10,076 nt of DNA, from contig SKIL01000231.1 in NCBI GenBank assembly GCA_007116425.1, forward strand, positions 1 through 10,076. The letters run 5' to 3'. This DNA comes from Bacteriovoracaceae bacterium (lineage in GTDB: Bacteria > Bdellovibrionota > Bacteriovoracia > Bacteriovoracales > Bacteriovoracaceae). Position numbers and translations under genes: made by a program. Position 1 is the stretch's first letter. Each line of letters starts with the position of its first letter. Below are positions 6,052-10,076 of this stretch, piece after piece. Under the pieces are notes generated by a model that saw nothing but the letters and a program-made list of their open reading frames with translations, was not told the DNA's origin and ran no database searches.

Positions 6052-6936
6052 AAGTTTGTTTGTTTTATTCTTATTGTTTTAATTATCGCAAGTTGCAGTG
6101 ATAATGAACGATCACCCGCTAGTGGTGGAAGTATGATTGGTCTGACAATAAGAGAGCACGACCTTTTAAGTTCTCAGCAAAGAAGTGACTTGATTCAAAT
6201 TTGTTATAACTTACGTTCTGCAAGAAACTATATGGCCCATAATCCAACAGATCTCATGATTCAAATGCAGAGCAAGGAATGTTCTGTCGAGAGTTATCTA
6301 TCTCAGGAATTGAAGAAAGCGAATATAAATATGAGTGACAAGGGGATGCGGGAAATAGAAGGTATTAAAGACTCAAACAGCTTAGTCTTTCCAGAGATTA
6401 TTACTGATAGAAGTGAGTTTTATGTTTCTCAGTTGTGTGAATCTGTCTTTACAGGCCCCCAAACATCGGCCATTTATTCAATGGGACCTGACTTAAAGAT
6501 TTTAATTTCTCCTCGGCGAACACAACACGATGACATGCTAACTTTTTATCTCGCCAGTCGTAGCTACACCTCGAGAGGAGATACTAGGTATACTGTTTTT
6601 TCTTATTATCGATTTTACATAGCAAACCAAGAGGGCCCATACCCTAAAGGTCTCAATTATCGAACAGATTATTATCGCTCTTGCCATGGTCAAACTGAGG
6701 CCGAAAACAAAGATGTATTTGCAGGTAAGACTTACGAGGTAGAAGAAATAATCAGTGAAGTAAGTGGACAACGGGGTCCTTCAGGAAATGAGTTAATAAA
6801 TCTTCTCAGTTCTGATGACGAGGAAGTTGACTTCACTCACACAATTCAGCTAATCCGGGCAGAGTCATTTTTATCGGTACTCAAAAATAGAGATAAAGCT
6901 GAAAATTTTTCAAAAAATGTAATTAAAAAGGAATAG
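6046..6936 (+). CDS. Predicted outer-membrane or periplasmic lipoprotein of unknown function
   Basis: The product is 296 residues starting at TTG 6046, with GAGG (6037-6040) 5 bases upstream. The nearby ATG at 6035 is out of frame and stops after four codons. The N-terminus is a lipoprotein signal: a hydrophobic run FVCFILIVLI followed by the lipobox IASC with Cys17 as the acylated residue, then a short polar linker (SDNERSPASGG). The mature part has four Cys (53, 79, 131, 213) that could form two disulphides, a helical first half and an aromatic-rich segment at about 165-210 (many Tyr and Phe, SYYRFYIANQ). I recognise no family. Its 3' end overlaps by 14 bp the end of the convergent barrel-like gene. 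Export and lipidation are well supported by the sequence; the function is unknown. Confidence 0.82.
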   Translation: MSKFVCFILIVLIIASCSDNERSPASGGSMIGLTIREHDLLSSQQRSDLIQICYNLRSARNYMAHNPTDLMIQMQSKECSVESYLSQELKKANINMSDKGMREIEGIKDSNSLVFPEIITDRSEFYVSQLCESVFTGPQTSAIYSMGPDLKILISPRRTQHDDMLTFYLASRSYTSRGDTRYTVFSYYRFYIANQEGPYPKGLNYRTDYYRSCHGQTEAENKDVFAGKTYEVEEIISEVSGQRGPSGNELINLLSSDDEEVDFTHTIQLIRAESFLSVLKNRDKAENFSKNVIKKE

Positions 6937-8020
6937 CTAGCTCAACACCGTGAACTGCGGAGACCCACAATTTGTCTTTAGGGTTACGATACGGAAGTTT
7001 GAGAGAGTAACCAAACCTAAAGTAGCGCATATTTAGAGAGGGCATAAAATAGAGCGATTGATTGTCGATAAGCCCAGTGACTCTTACGGGCACATCCCTT
7101 CGATGAAAAAGTGAATGAACGCCAAGATAAAAGGAGTCGACCAGTGAATAGTGTGAACGATAGTGGGCCCCAACAAATGGTTTATAAGTAATATAGCGAG
7201 TGGGATTAAAGTTTGTGTAAGTGAACTCTCCAAAAAATAAGGGATATCGTGCATACTCTGTTCGTCTCTCTTTGGATGTTTTTTCAGATAAATGAATCTC
7301 ACTTACTCCAACGCGCCATTTGAAAGCTTTACGTATTTGGTCAAATATAATATCTAGGTTATAGGTTACTTCATCTTGAGTGACGTCATCAATCTCAATC
7401 AAGTTTCCTCGAGAGGCAATTTCACTAATCGCTAAACTTTCTAAAAAATCAGATTTTTGCATTTGATACAAACTGAGGCGTAGAGATCTTTCTAGCTCTC
7501 TATTTTCTGTTAAACCTCTCTGGTCTAAAATATCAACACTGGCCCCGATCTTGATTTTTTTTAGCAAATATACCTGTGCTGTTGGGTCAAGCGCAAAGCT
7601 TTGGCCGTCCACCGAAAAGCTCGTTCCGGCGTGAACTTTTGTAAAAAGGCTGCTTGAGAAGTCAAAGTCTCTTGTTTTCAAGGCCGGCAACTTGACTCTT
7701 ATTACTCCATCTAAGGACACAAATTTCTCAGAGTTGAGATTTCTGGTTAAAGTTTCAAGGATTCGAACCTCTTGACCAATGCTTGTGGGTTCGCTTGATG
7801 AGTTTCTAATTTCACCGATGATACGCTTAAGTCCCGAAGAGAAGTTACCTTGAACCCCTAGGCTTTGATCGGAGTGGGCCCATCTAGCAGAAGAGTATAT
7901 CATTTGCTTATCATTTAGCAGTGAATAGCGGTTCAATTCAGATCTTAAGTTCTGAGCGTTAAGGAGTGGTATTCCGGTTAAACTAAAGGTAATAAAAAGA
8001 TAAGCTAAATATTTACTCAT
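6923..8020 (-). CDS. Exported, predicted outer-membrane beta-barrel-like protein, family unknown
   Basis: The product is 365 residues. It has a clear type I signal peptide (MSKYLAYLFITFSLTGIPLLNA, cleavage expected after Ala22). The mature chain has little strong hydrophobicity but many alternating polar/apolar strands, especially about 118-165 and 255-365 (for example FGEFTYTNFNP, YITYKPFVGAHYR, MRYFRFGYSLKLP). It ends in VELAIPF, with the terminal Phe typical of barrel proteins recognised by the Bam complex. No Cys is present. The ATG at 8020 has no good Shine-Dalgarno sequence (GAATAAGCTA precedes it), yet the signal peptide fixes the start closely. It lies 43 bp behind the large coiled-coil gene and is probably co-transcribed with it. 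The last 14 bp overlap the convergent lipoprotein gene. I do not recognise the family. Confidence 0.8.
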   Translation of the reverse strand: MSKYLAYLFITFSLTGIPLLNAQNLRSELNRYSLLNDKQMIYSSARWAHSDQSLGVQGNFSSGLKRIIGEIRNSSSEPTSIGQEVRILETLTRNLNSEKFVSLDGVIRVKLPALKTRDFDFSSSLFTKVHAGTSFSVDGQSFALDPTAQVYLLKKIKIGASVDILDQRGLTENRELERSLRLSLYQMQKSDFLESLAISEIASRGNLIEIDDVTQDEVTYNLDIIFDQIRKAFKWRVGVSEIHLSEKTSKERRTEYARYPLFFGEFTYTNFNPTRYITYKPFVGAHYRSHYSLVDSFYLGVHSLFHRRDVPVRVTGLIDNQSLYFMPSLNMRYFRFGYSLKLPYRNPKDKLWVSAVHGVELAIPF

Positions 8021-8063
8021 TAGCTTATTCTAATACAAAGTCAAAGAATGTCTATCTGTGTGC

Positions 8064-9983
8064 TTAGTATCCTAAAAAGAACTGATTTAAGGTTTCAACT
8101 TCCATTTCTACAGATTGGTCATCTCTTCTTGGGGTAGGCTCCAACCCGGACTCTTCTGCAGCTCTTTGGAGGTCTTGTTGACTTTCACTGAAATCAGCAT
8201 GAAGTCCATCAAGCTCAGCAAAAAGAGAAGCGGTATTTCGAGAGCTTTCACTAGACTCGCGATTTGTTAAGGTAAGATAGCCGGAGATAATATTATTAAA
8301 ATGAACAATATCTCTAGTTTGATTCACTTTATGTTCAAGCTCTCTTTGGATCGTTTCAAGTGAGCTCATTTGTTCAGAGTTATTAAAATCAATATCATCT
8401 GATCTTGTTCTTGTCTGTGCTTCTAGTCTTAAATTTTCAATTAGACTTTGTCTCATGCTCTCATAGCGGGCCGTAATTCTCTCTTGTATTTTTTCAGGAT
8501 CAGAAAGAAATCGCTCAATATCATTGTCTGAAAACCCTTCTTCTTCTAAGTATTTTCGTAGCTCGGCCTCATCTTCATCAATTTCCTTAATTTTTTCCCC
8601 CATGGCAATTGAGCGCAACTCTAGCTCATCAATTTCTTTATTCAAATCCTTTTGGCCTGGACGTAAGAAGTGAGCACAAGCTTGACGATCTCTATTTTCA
8701 AGACATTCATTCATAAGTTCGCGCCTCTTTTCTACATTTTCTACGTACTTTTCACTAACAGTGTCTTTAGAGGTCATTGTGGTTAAGCTGTTAAAGTCTG
8801 TTCCTTTATTTTGATCTGCAACAAAGACATCAGAGTTCCCCCAGTCAGCAACGGCCCTAAGCGAACCACAACTTGGAGTGGTACAGTTTTCTTTTTGAAA
8901 GTCTCTAAATCTTGCTTGAATTGAATTAACTCCAGCAATATTGCGTTTTGAAGCGTCTAAATGGCTTGCCACTGCGCAGGCCATATTTCTTGTGTTTACT
9001 CTATACTCATCATTACTATTGCTTAAGTTAATATTAGAACTGGTGAGAATACCATTGAAAGCACTTTCAGGAGTGATATTTCCAAGCAACTCTCCCGTAG
9101 AAAGTGGTTGGGCCCTTGTTGTAAGAAGGAGTGTCTGTTTGTCTTCTTCAGTGTTATGGCCTATATAGAAGTGGTCACCAAGACTTCGCTTAAGTGTTTC
9201 AACTTGGTCGTCGTCTAGTTCGTTTTGACTTCTAATTAAGCGTCCTTCACAGATAGGTTGAATGTTTCTAGCACACAAACCCCAAAGGTCATAGGCCATA
9301 TTGCTCTGATTTCCAGATGGCACTTGCATGAGCTGTATGTACTTTGCTCTAATTTCAGCTCGCTTTTCAGGACTCTCAGGCCGATAGAATGTCGTGTAAC
9401 CACCGGCCTTATCGTAGTCTAAATTTAGAGGTATGGCCTCGATACAAAAGCTGCTAATGATTTCAATAACATTTTTTGAAATTTGTGTTTTATATAATTC
9501 ATAAAACTGAGAGTGATCAACTACATGAATTCGTTTATCAGAGTCTTTTCCTTGGCCAAAAAGGGCCTCTCTTAATCTTTCACCAAAAAATTGTCCAATG
9601 ACTTCAATTTCTGCATCTCTTATTTGCTCTCCATTAGGTAGCTCACGGTCAATTTCAAGAGCTAGGTTATTTGTTAGGTCGACTCCTCGGTAACTCTGCT
9701 CTTGGTTTTCTCCGCCCTTTTTCTCAATTTGTCTTAGCGCCTCTTGAATGTCTGATCTTGTTGATTCGTTTAATCTGCCCCAGACGCAATCCATTGCTTC
9801 TTCTTCCTCTCTGCAGTTTTCGTAGGCGCGAGAGACTTCATTATTTTCATTTATAAGACGAATCAGGAATTTTTTTTGTTCGCTTTTTTGATTGGCCTGA
9901 ACTGAGCTTATTAAGCTCAAAGAACTCACTATCATAAGTGAAAATATTAAAAGAAATTGAGATAAGTCCGATTGATATTTCAT
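8064..9983 (-). CDS. Large secreted Cys-containing coiled-coil protein of unknown function
   Basis: The product is 639 residues from the ATG at 9983. This start gives a normal signal peptide: hydrophobic core FLLIFSLMIVSSLSLISS and cleavage motif VQA before Asn31. An in-frame TTG at 10031 would add 16 residues before the signal, but it abuts the upstream terminator and has no ribosome site. The mature protein is acidic and rich in Glu, Arg, Asn and Ser. It has ten Cys (57, 66, 180, 237, 245, 336, 367, 372, 427, 436), an even number that includes close pairs such as Cys367/372 and Cys427/436, which suggests disulphides formed in the periplasm. Residues about 445-570 are strongly heptad-like (NKEIDELELRS ... 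IQRELEHKVNQ) and predict a coiled coil. The C-terminal tail is Ser/Glu-rich. No known domain is recognised. It is followed by the barrel-like gene 43 bp downstream. Confidence 0.78.
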   Translation of the reverse strand: MKYQSDLSQFLLIFSLMIVSSLSLISSVQANQKSEQKKFLIRLINENNEVSRAYENCREEEEAMDCVWGRLNESTRSDIQEALRQIEKKGGENQEQSYRGVDLTNNLALEIDRELPNGEQIRDAEIEVIGQFFGERLREALFGQGKDSDKRIHVVDHSQFYELYKTQISKNVIEIISSFCIEAIPLNLDYDKAGGYTTFYRPESPEKRAEIRAKYIQLMQVPSGNQSNMAYDLWGLCARNIQPICEGRLIRSQNELDDDQVETLKRSLGDHFYIGHNTEEDKQTLLLTTRAQPLSTGELLGNITPESAFNGILTSSNINLSNSNDEYRVNTRNMACAVASHLDASKRNIAGVNSIQARFRDFQKENCTTPSCGSLRAVADWGNSDVFVADQNKGTDFNSLTTMTSKDTVSEKYVENVEKRRELMNECLENRDRQACAHFLRPGQKDLNKEIDELELRSIAMGEKIKEIDEDEAELRKYLEEEGFSDNDIERFLSDPEKIQERITARYESMRQSLIENLRLEAQTRTRSDDIDFNNSEQMSSLETIQRELEHKVNQTRDIVHFNNIISGYLTLTNRESSESSRNTASLFAELDGLHADFSESQQDLQRAAEESGLEPTPRRDDQSVEMEVETLNQFFLGY

Positions 9984-9989
9984 ACCTAT

Positions 9990-10018
9990 ATTATCGGGTA
10001 CTTTACTTAAATTCTGAA
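9990..10018 (-). promoter_or_regulatory. Candidate promoter of the coiled-coil / barrel operon
   Basis: On the minus strand TTCAGA (10013-10018, 4 of 6) and GATAAT (9990-9995, 5 of 6) are separated by exactly 17 bases, just downstream of a terminator where a new promoter is needed. The predicted start of transcription, 7 bases after the -10, is at or next to the A of the ATG at 9983. The mRNA would then be leaderless or nearly so. AGG sits almost against the ATG, too close to act as a normal Shine-Dalgarno site. Confidence 0.4.
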
Positions 10019-10035
10019 ATAATCTGATCAAGTGA

Positions 10036-10072
10036 AATAAAAAGCCTTTGATCTACGAAAAATCAAAGGCTT
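10036..10072 (-). terminator. Intrinsic terminator of an operon upstream of the window
   Basis: Read on the minus strand, a perfect 11-bp stem (AAGCCTTTGAT with ATCAAAGGCTT, window positions 10062-10072 and 10042-10052) encloses a 9-base loop (10053-10061) and runs straight into TTTATTT. With the last Ts of the stem this makes a good U-tract. On the plus strand the stem is followed by AAGA, so it works in one direction only. It should end a minus-strand gene lying beyond the right edge and isolate the coiled-coil gene from it. Confidence 0.88.
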
Positions 10073-10076
10073 AAGA

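Noticed and set aside
6538..9856. Several open frames of 60-78 codons opposite or inside the large exported-protein genes
   Set aside because: They lie wholly within well-supported genes on the other strand or frame, have no ribosome sites or recognisable domains, and look like shadows of the real genes.
10036..10072. The inverted repeat as an attachment site or transposon end
   Set aside because: The perfect stem, short loop and one-sided T-tract on the minus strand are those of an intrinsic terminator. No target duplication or transposase is nearby.

Overview
This is an AT-rich stretch, dense with genes, from what looks like a Gram-negative proteobacterium. It has intrinsic terminators, a lipobox lipoprotein, a candidate outer-membrane barrel and an HtpX inner-membrane protease. 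The protein style fits the Bdellovibrio/Bacteriovorax (Halobacteriovorax) group: an unorthodox receiver plus HD-GYP-like protein, and large secreted proteins of no recognised family rich in Cys, Ser and Glu. That placement is inference from style, not from a database match. No tRNA, rRNA, CRISPR array, insertion sequence or prophage gene is visible, and no gene-free gap exceeds about 185 bp.

Left third (1-2650): on the minus strand, tldD is followed after 20 bp by the first 26 codons of another gene, probably its partner tldE/pmbA. Together they would form a TldD/TldE metallopeptidase. Divergent from tldD is htpX, an inner-membrane zinc protease. Its upstream region carries a candidate heat-shock (sigma-32-like) promoter. 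This part is protein quality control and peptide processing.

Middle (2649-5934, all minus): the order of transcription is an mnmD-like tRNA wobble-uridine methyltransferase, then a protein with a degenerate receiver, a middle domain and a degenerate HD-GYP-like domain, then an FMN-dependent FabK/nitronate monooxygenase-family enzyme. The last two genes are only 3 bp apart and probably translationally coupled. A TATAAT-type promoter between mnmD and the signalling gene may drive the last two separately. The FabK-like gene converges on htpX with 4 bp between the stop codons.

Right third (6046-10031): three exported proteins of unknown function. A lipoprotein (plus strand, TTG start) converges on and overlaps by 14 bp a predicted outer-membrane barrel-like protein (minus). 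Upstream of that barrel gene, on the same strand, lies a 639-residue secreted protein with ten Cys and a coiled coil. The two minus-strand genes look like one transcription unit. It starts just after a strong intrinsic terminator that closes an operon outside the window. This envelope cluster is the least explained part of the window. Across the whole window the palindrome GGCC is conspicuously frequent for such AT-rich DNA.
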